From NCBI RefSeq assembly GCF_000429145.1, contig NZ_AUBH01000001.1, positions 372,001 through 436,000 of the forward strand: a stretch of DNA of 64,000 nt. The letters are read 5' to 3'. The translations under genes and the position numbers were made by a program. Of this stretch, positions 37,752-46,861 are shown piece after piece. The DNA is from Aestuariibacter salexigens DSM 15300. Its GTDB lineage: Bacteria; Pseudomonadota; Gammaproteobacteria; Enterobacterales; Alteromonadaceae. The notes below the pieces were generated by a model. The model was given only the letters and a program-made list of their open reading frames with translations. It was not told where the DNA came from and ran no database searches. Each line of letters begins with the position of its first letter. Within the stretch, counting starts at the first letter, position 1.

Positions 37752-38597
37752 ATGAAGTACGCATTGGTAGTGTTGTTCGCGATGATGAGTAGTGGCTGTG
37801 CCATGTGGCCTAAACAAGGGCAGGGTGGCTGGGGAGAAAACTTTCTGCGCCATCATGACGGCAATGAATCGACCTGGTACACCCAAAATTACGATAATCT
37901 CAAACGGGATTTGGAACACCTGCGTTTGCGACTTGAAATCATGCGTGCTCGCGGTATCGAGCAGTGTATGCCAGCAAGGCTTAAACTGGCCAAACTGATG
38001 GCGACCAGGATCACCCGTCAACTCACTGCAAATATGTACGCCCAGTCCGAACACGATTTGGGCGTGTTTTATCATCAAATCAACTTACTACAAGTGCATT
38101 TCGATGACGTTCAAAAGCATACCGGGTGTGGAGACTCGGTCAGCGCAGCGGCTATGGACGTCGATATCCGTTCATCAATTCAAAATTTATTAAACAGTGA
38201 CAATCAATTTGCGTTTGCGGATGACAACCTGACACCGAAGTATCAGCAACGCATTAAACAAGCTGCTGAACTGCTCTTGTCGTTTGATAATACATCTATT
38301 CTTCTTATTGGCCATACCGATCAGGTTGGAGAGCCCCAGACTAACCAAGATTTGGGGCTGGCCCGTGCAACAAAAGTAAAAAATGCGCTGCTTGAACATG
38401 GACTCAATGCCACTAATTTCACCATCGTGAGTCAGGGCGAAAGTCAACCTTATTCAAAAGGAGATTCGCTGGCACAACGGCTGTCTAACAGGCGTGTTGA
38501 AGCGGTTGTCTTATCACTCGGTGATAGTCACGATTTTTCCAATCCAGTAGTGCCCCTTAGCCACTGGACGACGCATTTACAGTCTGGGCAGGAGTAA
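37752..38597 (+). CDS. sypB: OmpA-family outer-membrane lipoprotein (SypB-like)
   Basis: A 281-residue lipoprotein with a lipobox (SSGC, Cys 17) and a C-terminal OmpA-type peptidoglycan-binding domain (ILLIGHTDQVGEPQTNQDLG, then SQGESQPYSKGDSLAQRLSNRR). The middle is helical. It probably anchors the export complex to the cell wall. The ribosome-binding site AGGAG precedes it, ten bases after the STAS gene. Confidence 0.9.
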   Translation: MKYALVVLFAMMSSGCAMWPKQGQGGWGENFLRHHDGNESTWYTQNYDNLKRDLEHLRLRLEIMRARGIEQCMPARLKLAKLMATRITRQLTANMYAQSEHDLGVFYHQINLLQVHFDDVQKHTGCGDSVSAAAMDVDIRSSIQNLLNSDNQFAFADDNLTPKYQQRIKQAAELLLSFDNTSILLIGHTDQVGEPQTNQDLGLARATKVKNALLEHGLNATNFTIVSQGESQPYSKGDSLAQRLSNRRVEAVVLSLGDSHDFSNPVVPLSHWTTHLQSGQE

Positions 38598-38603
38598 CAT
38601 GTT

Positions 38604-40694
38604 ATGCATTACCTATTGAAATCCTTCATTATTTTTCTGTCCCTTGTTTGTGCGTCTGGTTGGGCGCAAAGCGTTAATGAAAACGTAGAGATAGGGAATA
38701 AATTATTTCTCTATATGCCGGGTGAACCAGGTTTCGAAGAACCCTTTGTGGTATCTGAAAAAGGAACAGTGGCACTGCCTGAAGTAGGTCATGTCCATGT
38801 AGCTGGGCAGGGTCTTAAAGAGGCTGAACAGCTCATCAAACTGTCTCTTTCTCAGGTGTTTGTTGATCTGGATGGCTTCTATGTTGAGTTTTATGCCAAA
38901 GATATCAGCATTACGATTCTTGGATACGTTAACACGCCTGACCGCTACGCCATTCCGGATTATGGCAACGTACAAATGATCATTAATGCCGCAGGTGGTC
39001 TTAAGCCCGGCGCGCAATTAAACAAAATGCAATTACGTCGAGCAGGCAACTTGCAGGAGTTTGACTACAAAGCGTATCTGGATTCCGGGGATATCAGCAT
39101 TCTGCCGACATTAAAAAGTGGTGACATTATTTTTGTTCCTGCGTCGCCATTGATCGGCAATGTACAGGTGGAATTTGACGCTCAGACACTGAGTTCATCA
39201 GGCGATGCGGCAGACAGTGCGGTGGCCATCACGCTAATAGGTGAATTGCATAACCCTGGTACATTCTCTTACAAGCCAGATATGAGCATTATTGATGCGT
39301 TGATGCGTGCAGATGGCGTCACACGATACGCGGATGTAACACGCATTCGTATCATCAATGAAAATAAGCCGTCAGTATTCGATTTAAAGCAATATCTTGA
39401 TAGTGGTAACGCCGACCTACTGCCCGCGATTCAAGGTGGTTCGACAATTTACGTTCCCATTATGGTTGAAGACGTTAATACCACTGCCAGAACGGTATAT
39501 GTGATGGGAGAGGTGCAAGCGCCTGGGGCATATGAAACGACCGAACAAGCGGGCTTTATGAACATTCTGGCAAATGCAGGCGGACCGACCCGTTTTGCAG
39601 AAACCCGTCAAATTAAAATTTTGAAACAGAATGGTGATACGACCTTATTCGACCTGGCACTGTTTAGTGAGGGCGGTAGCACCATAGACATTCCTGAAGT
39701 GGTTCCAGGTGATGTGATTTTCGTGCCCGAGAAAACCGATATTAATGAGAAGAGCTGGTTAAAGGTATCACCTAATCGTGCTGTCAAAGTCATTGGTGCA
39801 GTGCATCAACCAGGGCGATACGAATGGAGTGATGAAATGGACTTAATGGACTTACTTGCGCATGCAGGGGGGCCTACTAAAGGTGCCAACGTCAATGATA
39901 TAAAGGTTATCCGTGAGGGACAGCAAGCGTTTAGGTTTAGTCTGGATGAGTTCGCTCAACTGCAGGGTGAGTTCGCAACATTACCCGATGTTCAGGCTGG
40001 CGATACTATTTTGGTAGAAGAGCTACCACAGGATCCCAAAGACAACAAATCACAGTGGGTAAGACAAAGTCCAGACCAATCAATTTACATCATGGGGCAG
40101 GTCGGGGCGCCGGGTCGGTATGCGTTTGACCCCAAATTTCATTTTCTGGACATTCTTGCTGCCGCTGACGGGCCAAATGATAGAGCAGACATCCGCAATA
40201 TTCGCGTAACACATCGCGACAGCAATCGTGCGCGCGTGAGCAAGGTCGATCTGGCACTCTATTTTGAAACCGGTGACGAAACGCTTTTCCCAGCTATTAA
40301 GCCCGGAGATACTGTCTTTATCCCAGAACGTAATAAAGAATGGCTGAGTCACAAAAAAGAAGATGTCGTGCGATTAATGGGGGCAGTACAGCAGCCAGGT
40401 CGCTATACATTTGACGATACTATGACACTGTTAGACTTGATAGCGGAAGCTGGAGGTCCAACAGACTCGGCACTGATTGACAAAATTGTGGTGGTCAATC
40501 ACTCGTGTTGCGAAGAACAGGCCAGAACCTTCGACCTTGAAGAGTTTATGCGCCATCCTGATACCTATCGCATTCCCGTACTTCGACCCGGTGATACGGT
40601 TTACGTGCCTGGGGAATCGTCTGATAAGTTTAGCAAGTTCTGGAAGGATACGCTGGACGTGTTAGCTGTAGTGGCCATCGTAGCGGGGTTGTAA
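38604..40694 (+). CDS. sypC: Outer-membrane polysaccharide export protein with six SLBB repeats (SypC-like)
   Basis: A 696-residue Wza-family export protein. It has a signal peptide (MHYLLKSFIIFLSLVCASGWA), a polysaccharide-export domain (about 25-105) and six SLBB-type repeats, each opening with a G-x-V/L-x-x-P pattern: ILGYVNTPDRY, LIGELHNPGTF, VMGEVQAPGAY, VIGAVHQPGRY, IMGQVGAPGRY and LMGAVQQPGRY. It ends in a hydrophobic helix. The signal peptide ends in GWAQS without a lipobox Cys, unlike Wza. Six repeats are more than Wza carries, implying a longer periplasmic portion. Confidence 0.91.
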   Translation: MHYLLKSFIIFLSLVCASGWAQSVNENVEIGNKLFLYMPGEPGFEEPFVVSEKGTVALPEVGHVHVAGQGLKEAEQLIKLSLSQVFVDLDGFYVEFYAKDISITILGYVNTPDRYAIPDYGNVQMIINAAGGLKPGAQLNKMQLRRAGNLQEFDYKAYLDSGDISILPTLKSGDIIFVPASPLIGNVQVEFDAQTLSSSGDAADSAVAITLIGELHNPGTFSYKPDMSIIDALMRADGVTRYADVTRIRIINENKPSVFDLKQYLDSGNADLLPAIQGGSTIYVPIMVEDVNTTARTVYVMGEVQAPGAYETTEQAGFMNILANAGGPTRFAETRQIKILKQNGDTTLFDLALFSEGGSTIDIPEVVPGDVIFVPEKTDINEKSWLKVSPNRAVKVIGAVHQPGRYEWSDEMDLMDLLAHAGGPTKGANVNDIKVIREGQQAFRFSLDEFAQLQGEFATLPDVQAGDTILVEELPQDPKDNKSQWVRQSPDQSIYIMGQVGAPGRYAFDPKFHFLDILAAADGPNDRADIRNIRVTHRDSNRARVSKVDLALYFETGDETLFPAIKPGDTVFIPERNKEWLSHKKEDVVRLMGAVQQPGRYTFDDTMTLLDLIAEAGGPTDSALIDKIVVVNHSCCEEQARTFDLEEFMRHPDTYRIPVLRPGDTVYVPGESSDKFSKFWKDTLDVLAVVAIVAGL

Positions 40695-40696
40695 AC

Positions 40697-41410
40697 ATGA
40701 AACTTATTCCAGATTTTTACCAGGAACTCGATTCGATTGTGCAAACCACCTCGAGCTGCGAGGCAAAGTGCATTTGCTTTATGTCTCCAGAGGGAGGCAC
40801 CGGGGTAAGCAGCCTGACCATGTCAATGGCGCAGCGATTGAAAAAAACATCAGCACGCGTGTTGGTACTTGATTTAAATCAGTATCACCCATTGTCGGAA
40901 CAACTGTCTTTATCGTTTCCGGATGATACAAAATGGCGTTTTGACACGATCAGTTCACAGTTAAGTATCATCGAGCAGTCAGGCATCTATTTTTTAAGCG
41001 TGACGGAGCTGAGCGGGCATGATTCTGCGAGGGATGCACTGATTGTGGCTGACGCATTTGCGCGTTGGCGTCAGGAATTTGATTTCATTCTAGTGGATTT
41101 GTCGCCACTACTTAGAGTCAATCAACACAATATCCCCAGCCGCGTATTTGCGCAGGCGGCACAAATGACCGTGTTGGTTGTCTCTGCGGGTGAAACAACC
41201 GAGGACGCACTGGTGTCTGCCAACCAAAAGTTGCAGGAGGAAGGGTTCAACAATATTAACGTGGTCATGTCCCAGCTCAAGCTTCCGCCGCTGGGCCCAC
41301 AGCTGTTGAGGAAAATTACAAAGACCCACTGGCTTCCGGTCTTTATCAAGAAGAAGCTTGAGAAATGGGTGTTAGCGCAGAGCTGGTTGTTTAAACCTAT
41401 AGGAGCGTAA
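40697..41410 (+). CDS. sypD: ParA/CpsD-type ATPase-like protein with altered Walker A motif (SypD-like)
   Basis: A 237-residue protein of the CpsD/Wzc-kinase-like P-loop fold: P-loop region SPEGGTGVSSL (residues 30-40), Walker-like VLVLDLNQYHPLS, and FILVDLSPLLR. The lysine of GK[ST] is replaced by Val, and the usual signature lysine or acid is not seen. There is no tyrosine-rich C-terminal tail, so tyrosine-kinase activity is doubtful. It probably helps control the chain-length regulator. It follows SypC by two bases and precedes SypE by one. Confidence 0.85.
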   Translation: MKLIPDFYQELDSIVQTTSSCEAKCICFMSPEGGTGVSSLTMSMAQRLKKTSARVLVLDLNQYHPLSEQLSLSFPDDTKWRFDTISSQLSIIEQSGIYFLSVTELSGHDSARDALIVADAFARWRQEFDFILVDLSPLLRVNQHNIPSRVFAQAAQMTVLVVSAGETTEDALVSANQKLQEEGFNNINVVMSQLKLPPLGPQLLRKITKTHWLPVFIKKKLEKWVLAQSWLFKPIGA

Positions 41411-41411
41411 A

Positions 41412-42923
41412 GTGCGCCTGTATAGTCAGTCATTTACCTTACAGTGGCAAGCGTTAACCAGTTTTCGCATGAACCTGTTTCATGTCCTGAGAGAACAGTC
41501 AGTCGACACCATGCAAATTGATAGCGCTGGATTAGTGTTTACTGAGTATTTGACCAATTTACTCAGGCACGCACAGGGTGATGGAGAGCCTTTGCTTTTT
41601 GATGTCAGAAGAAACGGCGACATACTGACATTACGTTTGCAGGACAAAACGGCGTGCAATCATGCGCTGCATAAAATGCGAAGCAAAGAAGATCATATTT
41701 GTCATACCGAGTCTGAAAACAACACATTACGCGAAGGGGGCATGGGGCTCGGCCTTATCCAAACACTCTATCCAGACTTTCTTTATCAAAGCGAGGGGGG
41801 CATTAATACATTTGAGCTCTGTCTGAAAGCGTCAACAAGAAAGCCGTCTGTGATGATTGTTGATGATTCGCCATCATCGCTGGCATTGTTGAATGCTTAC
41901 CTCAACGATGGTTTTGACGTGATCACGTTCACTAGCCCATTGCAAGCCCTCACTGCCTTAATGCACGAGCCTCCTGATATCGTTATTGTTGATATTCATA
42001 TGCCAGATTTGTCAGGCGACAGGCTCATAGACAAGCTCCGCCAGCATGAGAAGTTACACAACACGAAAATTATTGTGATAACCGGAGAAATTGACAGCGA
42101 GCAGGCGCGCGAAGCAAATCTAATGGGTATAGACGCAATGCTGAGTAAACCTACTTCAAAAGCTGAACTTCAGCGAGTCCTGGCGATGGTATTGAGTAAC
42201 ACAAACATGGCAAAGAATTCATCCGCTATCGAACAGGTTAACGAGACAGAGTGTTTTGGCGAGGTAACTTGCATAAAGAGAGGCTCGGTAAACATTGAAC
42301 AGAGCGGTGACTTGTTGATAACACTCCGCGCTGCGGAATCACATTTTTTAATCCTCATAGATTTGATGGGGCACGGGCATCAAGCCGCTATTCATAGACA
42401 AAAACTAATTGGATTCTTTACCGGGCTTCTTGCCTCTGCTCCCCATACCCCCGCCACATTAATGAATACCTTTTCTCAAGCGGTTTTTGATGGATTACTA
42501 GACGAAAGTCAGGTCTATCCATCAGTTATTTGTAAAATCACAGACCGTCATATCGAGTGGACCGCTGCGGGACATCCTCCACCGATGTTAATCGGCACTG
42601 AACAATTATGGTGTCACCAACACGAGGTGCAGCCACTCCCCGGTTTAGTAGACGCGCAGCAGTACGATAATCAGTCCATTGCTCTCGATGCACAACACCG
42701 ATTGCTGCTGTATACCGATGGTATGTTCGAAAATCACTCGAGACATAATACGGGCGCGGAAAACCTGATTAACCACCTCAGTACCTGTGAGTCATGCCAA
42801 CACGTGCGTCAGCAAGAAAAAACGCATGATGTAGATAATCAGTTGATAAATTGCTTATGGCGTAATAGCTTACCTCTGTTAAGCAAAGAAATTGATGACG
42901 CTAGTCTGATTATATTGATGTAA
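41412..42923 (+). CDS. sypE: Partner-switching regulator: HATPase, REC and PP2C domains (SypE-like)
   Basis: A 503-residue three-domain protein with the exact SypE architecture. The N-terminal RsbW-type kinase domain (about 20-140) has GLVFTEYLTNLLRHA and GGMGLGLI. The central receiver (about 145-265) has VMIVDDSPSS, phosphoacceptor Asp in IVDIHMPDLSG and Lys in SKPTS. The C-terminal PP2C/SpoIIE phosphatase (about 285-500) has DLMGHGHQ, YTDGMF and DDASL, which retain metal-binding Asp residues. It should phosphorylate and dephosphorylate the STAS protein under control of its receiver. It starts at GTG with GGAG upstream. Confidence 0.92.
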   Translation: MRLYSQSFTLQWQALTSFRMNLFHVLREQSVDTMQIDSAGLVFTEYLTNLLRHAQGDGEPLLFDVRRNGDILTLRLQDKTACNHALHKMRSKEDHICHTESENNTLREGGMGLGLIQTLYPDFLYQSEGGINTFELCLKASTRKPSVMIVDDSPSSLALLNAYLNDGFDVITFTSPLQALTALMHEPPDIVIVDIHMPDLSGDRLIDKLRQHEKLHNTKIIVITGEIDSEQAREANLMGIDAMLSKPTSKAELQRVLAMVLSNTNMAKNSSAIEQVNETECFGEVTCIKRGSVNIEQSGDLLITLRAAESHFLILIDLMGHGHQAAIHRQKLIGFFTGLLASAPHTPATLMNTFSQAVFDGLLDESQVYPSVICKITDRHIEWTAAGHPPPMLIGTEQLWCHQHEVQPLPGLVDAQQYDNQSIALDAQHRLLLYTDGMFENHSRHNTGAENLINHLSTCESCQHVRQQEKTHDVDNQLINCLWRNSLPLLSKEIDDASLIILM

Positions 42924-42979
42924 GACTCTGCTAGCTCGTTGATTTGGTATCGCACCACGTATTCGCTGAAGGAGTCCCG

Positions 42980-44434
42980 ATGGCTGCCAAAATTCTCATC
43001 ATAGAAGATACAGAGTCTCTTGCCATCCTTTACCAAAATTATCTGATTCTAACGGGGGCCGAATCACATATTGCGGGGTCTGCTAAGGCTGCCAAACATG
43101 CATTTGCGCAACACTCCTTCGATTTAGTATTGCTAGACGTCATGCTGCCTGATGCCAACGGCATGGAAGTGCTTGAATGGATAAACGAAAACACCAATAA
43201 ACCTCCCGTTATTGTTATGACTGCTCACGGTACCAAGGAACTGATTGTTCAATCGATGCAGTTGGGCGCTGCGGACTTTGTTGAAAAACCCCTTGAGGCG
43301 GATAGGCTGCGGGTCACCGTCAATAATGCATTAAAGCTGAAGCGCCTAGAAAAGAAAGTAGAAGATTATTCATCAACGCAGTCCGATAACGGGTTCTGCG
43401 GAATGGTTGGTGGATCGCCTGCTATGCAAGCGGTATATCAAATCATTCGTAATGCTGCTAGCAGTAAAGCCAGCGTCTTTATCACCGGAGAAAGTGGCAC
43501 GGGTAAGGAGTTATGTGCCGAAGCGCTTCACAAATGCAGTGATAGAAAAAATAACAATTTTGTTGCGCTGAATTGTGCAGCCATTCCCAAGGACTTGATT
43601 GAAAGTGAAATATTTGGTCATGTCAAAGGTGCATTTACCGGGGCAACGGCGAATCGTGAGGGTGCGGCAGGCCAGGCTGATGGCGGCACATTGTTTTTTG
43701 ATGAAATATGCGAGATGGATCTTAATCTGCAAAGTAAATTATTACGGTTTATTCAGACCGGTACGTATCAAAAAGTAGGCGCGGAGAAATTGGAGCAAGT
43801 CGATGTGCGTTTCGTTTGTGCTACCAATCGTGACCCGTGGGAGGAAGTGCAAAAAGGAAATTTCAGAGAAGATTTATATTACCGTCTACATGTAGTACCG
43901 ATTCATTTACCTCCTCTGAGGCAGCGTGATACCGATGTCATCGCCATTGCAAACGCCATTTTTTCACGGATCGCAAAAGAGGAGGGAAAGACGTTCAAAA
44001 AGCTGACCAGCGCAGCAGAATCGTTAATCCAGAATTACACCTGGCCCGGTAATGTCAGACAGTTAGAAAACACTATTCGTAACGTTGTTGTGATGAACAA
44101 CGACGCTGTGATAGACGGTTACATGTTTCCTCCATTACGAGAAAAAGACGGAGGCTCTTTAAAGACTACAGCCATCTCTTCACAAGCATCAGCGCAACCG
44201 TCAGCTATAAATCGTGACGCGTCGCTAGTGCAGCAGACTCCTGTTCCCGCCGCTGATCAAGCAGAGTTTGTTGTAAGAAATGCAGACGATATTCAACCCA
44301 TGTGGTTAGTGGAAAAACACTACATTGAATCTGCAATTAAAGCGTGTGCGGGAAACATATCAAAGGCCGCAGCGGCCCTTGATATCAACCCCTCTACTAT
44401 TTACCGGAAAATGAAAGACTGGGACAGGCAATAG
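42980..44434 (+). CDS. sypG: Sigma54-dependent response regulator (SypG-like)
   Basis: A 484-residue NtrC-type regulator. It has a receiver (about 1-120, phosphoacceptor D53 in LLDVMLPDANG), an AAA+ domain with Walker A GESGTGKE (from residue 170), the GAFTGA loop (217-222) that contacts sigma54, and a C-terminal Fis-type helix-turn-helix (NISKAAAALDINPSTIYRKM). It should activate sigma54 promoters when phosphorylated, and the GG-N10 promoters in this region are its obvious targets. ATG 42980 has GGAG 5 bases upstream. The 3' end overlaps the converging glycosyltransferase by 38 bases. Confidence 0.94.
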   Translation: MAAKILIIEDTESLAILYQNYLILTGAESHIAGSAKAAKHAFAQHSFDLVLLDVMLPDANGMEVLEWINENTNKPPVIVMTAHGTKELIVQSMQLGAADFVEKPLEADRLRVTVNNALKLKRLEKKVEDYSSTQSDNGFCGMVGGSPAMQAVYQIIRNAASSKASVFITGESGTGKELCAEALHKCSDRKNNNFVALNCAAIPKDLIESEIFGHVKGAFTGATANREGAAGQADGGTLFFDEICEMDLNLQSKLLRFIQTGTYQKVGAEKLEQVDVRFVCATNRDPWEEVQKGNFREDLYYRLHVVPIHLPPLRQRDTDVIAIANAIFSRIAKEEGKTFKKLTSAAESLIQNYTWPGNVRQLENTIRNVVVMNNDAVIDGYMFPPLREKDGGSLKTTAISSQASAQPSAINRDASLVQQTPVPAADQAEFVVRNADDIQPMWLVEKHYIESAIKACAGNISKAAAALDINPSTIYRKMKDWDRQ

Positions 44435-45458
44435 CCTCGTTACTAAGACCATAAAGACGCTTGAATATCTGCCATTGCTCGCGGCCTGAACAATATTCGG
44501 TGACATAGTGGTGAGCTCTGTAAATAGTTTTCTGTCGTTGCTCTGACGTGCTCAACATATATAGCAGAAGTGTGGCCTGCAAATCCTCAACACTAGATGA
44601 GTTAGCTAACCACCCTCGTTTATCGTTATCTAACAGTGCAGGCAATGATCCGCATGGTGCTGCAACAACCGGGATGCCCCGCATCATCGCTTCAATTGCA
44701 ACCATTGGCATCCCCTCTTGTCTGGAACTGATAAGCAGTACATCGATATTTTTCCATTGCGCCCGCATGTCAGAACAAAATCCTTTAAAGCTGACATTTT
44801 GCGTCGCAGTATTCTGAAGTGATTTGAGTAGAGGCCCGTCTCCATAAACTGAGAAAGAAAGGTCGTAGTGAGACAAAAATCGTCGCGCGACTTCAGTGAA
44901 AATATCAGGTCCTTTTTCGTGCGATAAGCGACCCACAAATGCAATATTTGTAGTTTGCGATGGCCGCTTATTTAGCATTGGCTCAGGGCTGATAAAGTTA
45001 TCCATTACATAGGCCTTTTTACCCAGCCACTGCTGTATTTCACGGGAAACCGCAATATTGGTTGATAGCCACTGCGTGATTTTATCAAGCCAGGTGTATA
45101 AGGCGAGTTTACCAGTACCCCGATCCCCGCAATGATAGGTTGACACCACATGCAGACCATAAATGACAGATAGGAGCCGAATCAGGATGCCAGCTTTGTA
45201 GCCATGAGTATGGAAAGTATCCTGCTTATTCGTTGTTTTAATCAGTTTAACCAGTGCACTTATGCTACCGTCTAACTTTCGATAGGGTACAGCTGCGCTG
45301 CGAAGCTTTTCTTCAAGCGGATGTCGGCCGTAGTCGTTCAGGAACACAACGACCGCAAGACATCCGTTTGACTGGATGAGTCTGGAAAGGTGAAATACGT
45401 GTGACTCTATGCCAGCATATTCACGTGAATCAAGTATCAGGAAAATGCGTTTTGTCAT
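44397..45458 (-). CDS. Glycosyltransferase family 4
   Basis: A 353-residue GT4 enzyme: N-terminal LILDSREYAGIESHVFHLS, donor domain FVGRLSHEKGPDIF, VYGDGPLLKSL, and the acidic region SSRQEGMPMVAIEAMMRGIPVVA. GGGGAG lies 8 bases before ATG. It is probably transcribed with the YvcK-like gene upstream at 45751-46725, although 293 bases separate them and that gap carries an opposite-strand gene. It may be the sypH/I-like sugar transferase displaced from the main operon. Confidence 0.9.
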   Translation of the reverse strand: MTKRIFLILDSREYAGIESHVFHLSRLIQSNGCLAVVVFLNDYGRHPLEEKLRSAAVPYRKLDGSISALVKLIKTTNKQDTFHTHGYKAGILIRLLSVIYGLHVVSTYHCGDRGTGKLALYTWLDKITQWLSTNIAVSREIQQWLGKKAYVMDNFISPEPMLNKRPSQTTNIAFVGRLSHEKGPDIFTEVARRFLSHYDLSFSVYGDGPLLKSLQNTATQNVSFKGFCSDMRAQWKNIDVLLISSRQEGMPMVAIEAMMRGIPVVAAPCGSLPALLDNDKRGWLANSSSVEDLQATLLLYMLSTSEQRQKTIYRAHHYVTEYCSGREQWQIFKRLYGLSNEAIACPSLSFSGK

Positions 45459-45816
45459 GATTGATTATTCTCCCCAGCAGTATGCGATTAAAGATGTCGA
45501 CACATTGCAAGCAATCAGTAATGAAGTCGGAGAGGACGTGCTGTCCACTTTACTCGACTTATTTTTGAATGAATCAGCGACATTGTTTGAAGAATTACCG
45601 CTTTGTTTACAGAAACAGGATGTTGAAGCGTGTACGCGCTTATTGCACAGCATAAAAAGTGGCGCAAAAACATATGGAGCGGTACGACTCGCTGCACTCG
45701 CGGCAGAGCTAGAAGCGGCAGCCAGATGTAGCAACTTAGCTGATGTAGAACTACACATAGCCTGCCTTGAAAGTGCACTGCGAGAGACGTTCGCTGAATA
45801 TCGTTCTAAAAACTGA
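45457..45816 (+). CDS. Stand-alone histidine phosphotransfer (HPt) protein
   Basis: A protein of about 119 residues with the HPt helix: LLHSIKSGAKTYGAVRLA, phosphoacceptor H64, followed by the conserved LAAELEAAA. HPt proteins relay phosphate between hybrid kinase receivers and response regulators. V. fischeri SypF carries an HPt at its C-terminus; the hybrid kinase here lacks one, so this protein probably fills that role toward the SypG- and SypE-like receivers (inference). The start codon overlaps that of the divergent glycosyltransferase, and the 3' end runs 66 bases into the opposite YvcK-like gene. The exact start is unsure (45445 and 45409 are in frame). Confidence 0.82.
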   Translation: MIDYSPQQYAIKDVDTLQAISNEVGEDVLSTLLDLFLNESATLFEELPLCLQKQDVEACTRLLHSIKSGAKTYGAVRLAALAAELEAAARCSNLADVELHIACLESALRETFAEYRSKN

Positions 45817-46725
45817 GGACGAATCACTTTGTTGTTGTCGGAAGCAGTCATTTTGCTGCATCGAGATGAATGCAAATGCGTTTGCCAATGAAGTAGAATC
45901 ATGACGCTTGTTCACTGGGTCGGGAAGGGACTGAAGCGCTGCAGGTAATCTTCTTGAAATCGCACCCACCAATAAGTGAGTTCTGGTCAGTTGCCCAGAA
46001 AACAGGTTTTCACCAAGTTGTCTGGTTAACCACTCGACTGTCTGATTTGGGTTCAATTTACCCGCTGGTCCGCACTCCCGTTCAATATTATGCACAAATA
46101 GCTTAAATGCTGAGGATTGTCTTAAGGCACGCTTTATCTGCGGTGCAAGCAATACCGGCATGACGCTCGTAAGCAGACTGCCCGGACCGATGCAAATCAT
46201 GTCTGCCTGCAAAATGGCTTTGATACAACTTTGGGGAACGGAAATATGCTTACTTAGCTGTAATGTAGCGGGCATGGTTGAAAGCCCATCAATATCTTTC
46301 TCCCCAACAACGCGACATCCGCTTATCGTTATCGCTTCCAGATCAACAGTCTGTTCACTCATCGGTAACACGTGGCCGTTCACGCCTAGCTGTTTGGCGA
46401 ACATGTTAATCGCAGCAATGACACTGCCGCTTTGTTGAAAACATGCTTCCAGTACAAGATTCCCAAGGCAGTGTCCATTTAGTCCACCAAGTGATGCATA
46501 TCTGTGTGTCATGGTATCCACCAAATGATTATTTGATGCCATGGCAAAGACCGCCTTACGTAAATCACCCCACGGAACCGGACTGCCCGCGTCACGTAGC
46601 CTGCCGCTACAGCCGCCATTATCTGTGGTCGCAACGATAGCTGTGATATTAATATTTAGCTGCTGCCATGCCTTAATAGCAGACGCTAAACCTTTTCCAC
46701 CACCAATACAGACTATTTTCATCAT
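45751..46725 (-). CDS. YvcK/GlmR-type protein (CofD-like fold)
   Basis: A 324-residue member of the YvcK family, which binds UDP-sugars and in Gram-positive bacteria controls carbon flow into UDP-N-acetylglucosamine and cell-wall precursors. Landmarks are the N-terminal IGGGKGLASAIKAW, TTDNGGCSGRLRD and GNLVLEACF, and ADMICIGPGSLLTSVMPVL. The first motif usually reads DDGGS; here it is DNGGC. Starts at 46725 or 46722 are both possible (AAGGTG upstream). A sigma54-type promoter lies 37-53 bases upstream, which places it in the exopolysaccharide regulon. Confidence 0.86.
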   Translation of the reverse strand: MMKIVCIGGGKGLASAIKAWQQLNINITAIVATTDNGGCSGRLRDAGSPVPWGDLRKAVFAMASNNHLVDTMTHRYASLGGLNGHCLGNLVLEACFQQSGSVIAAINMFAKQLGVNGHVLPMSEQTVDLEAITISGCRVVGEKDIDGLSTMPATLQLSKHISVPQSCIKAILQADMICIGPGSLLTSVMPVLLAPQIKRALRQSSAFKLFVHNIERECGPAGKLNPNQTVEWLTRQLGENLFSGQLTRTHLLVGAISRRLPAALQSLPDPVNKRHDSTSLANAFAFISMQQNDCFRQQQSDSSSVFRTIFSERLSQCTFKAGYV

Positions 46726-46761
46726 GATTCACCTTTACCAAACTGCTGGTAATGGTTACTC

Positions 46762-46778
46762 TTCAAGCTGAATGCCAA
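46762..46778 (-). promoter_or_regulatory. Probable sigma54 promoter of the YvcK-like gene
   Basis: On the minus strand TTGGCATTCAGCTTGAA has GG and GA ten bases apart; only the -12 C is replaced by A. It is about 37 bases before the start codon, with a palindromic site a further 70 bases upstream. Confidence 0.5.
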
Positions 46779-46848
46779 TATTTTTGTTTTTTAACTTGTT
46801 GAAAAATATAGAAATGTGATTCTTTTGTGTGTTACATAAAAATGACTT

Positions 46849-46861
46849 TTGCTTTTTGCAA
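46849..46861. promoter_or_regulatory. TTGC-type palindrome upstream of the YvcK-like and hybrid-kinase genes
   Basis: TTGCTTTTTGCAA matches the TTGCANNNTGCAA palindrome at 9 of the 10 defined positions and sits in the divergent spacer, about 105 bases from the start predicted for the minus-strand promoter. Confidence 0.45.
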
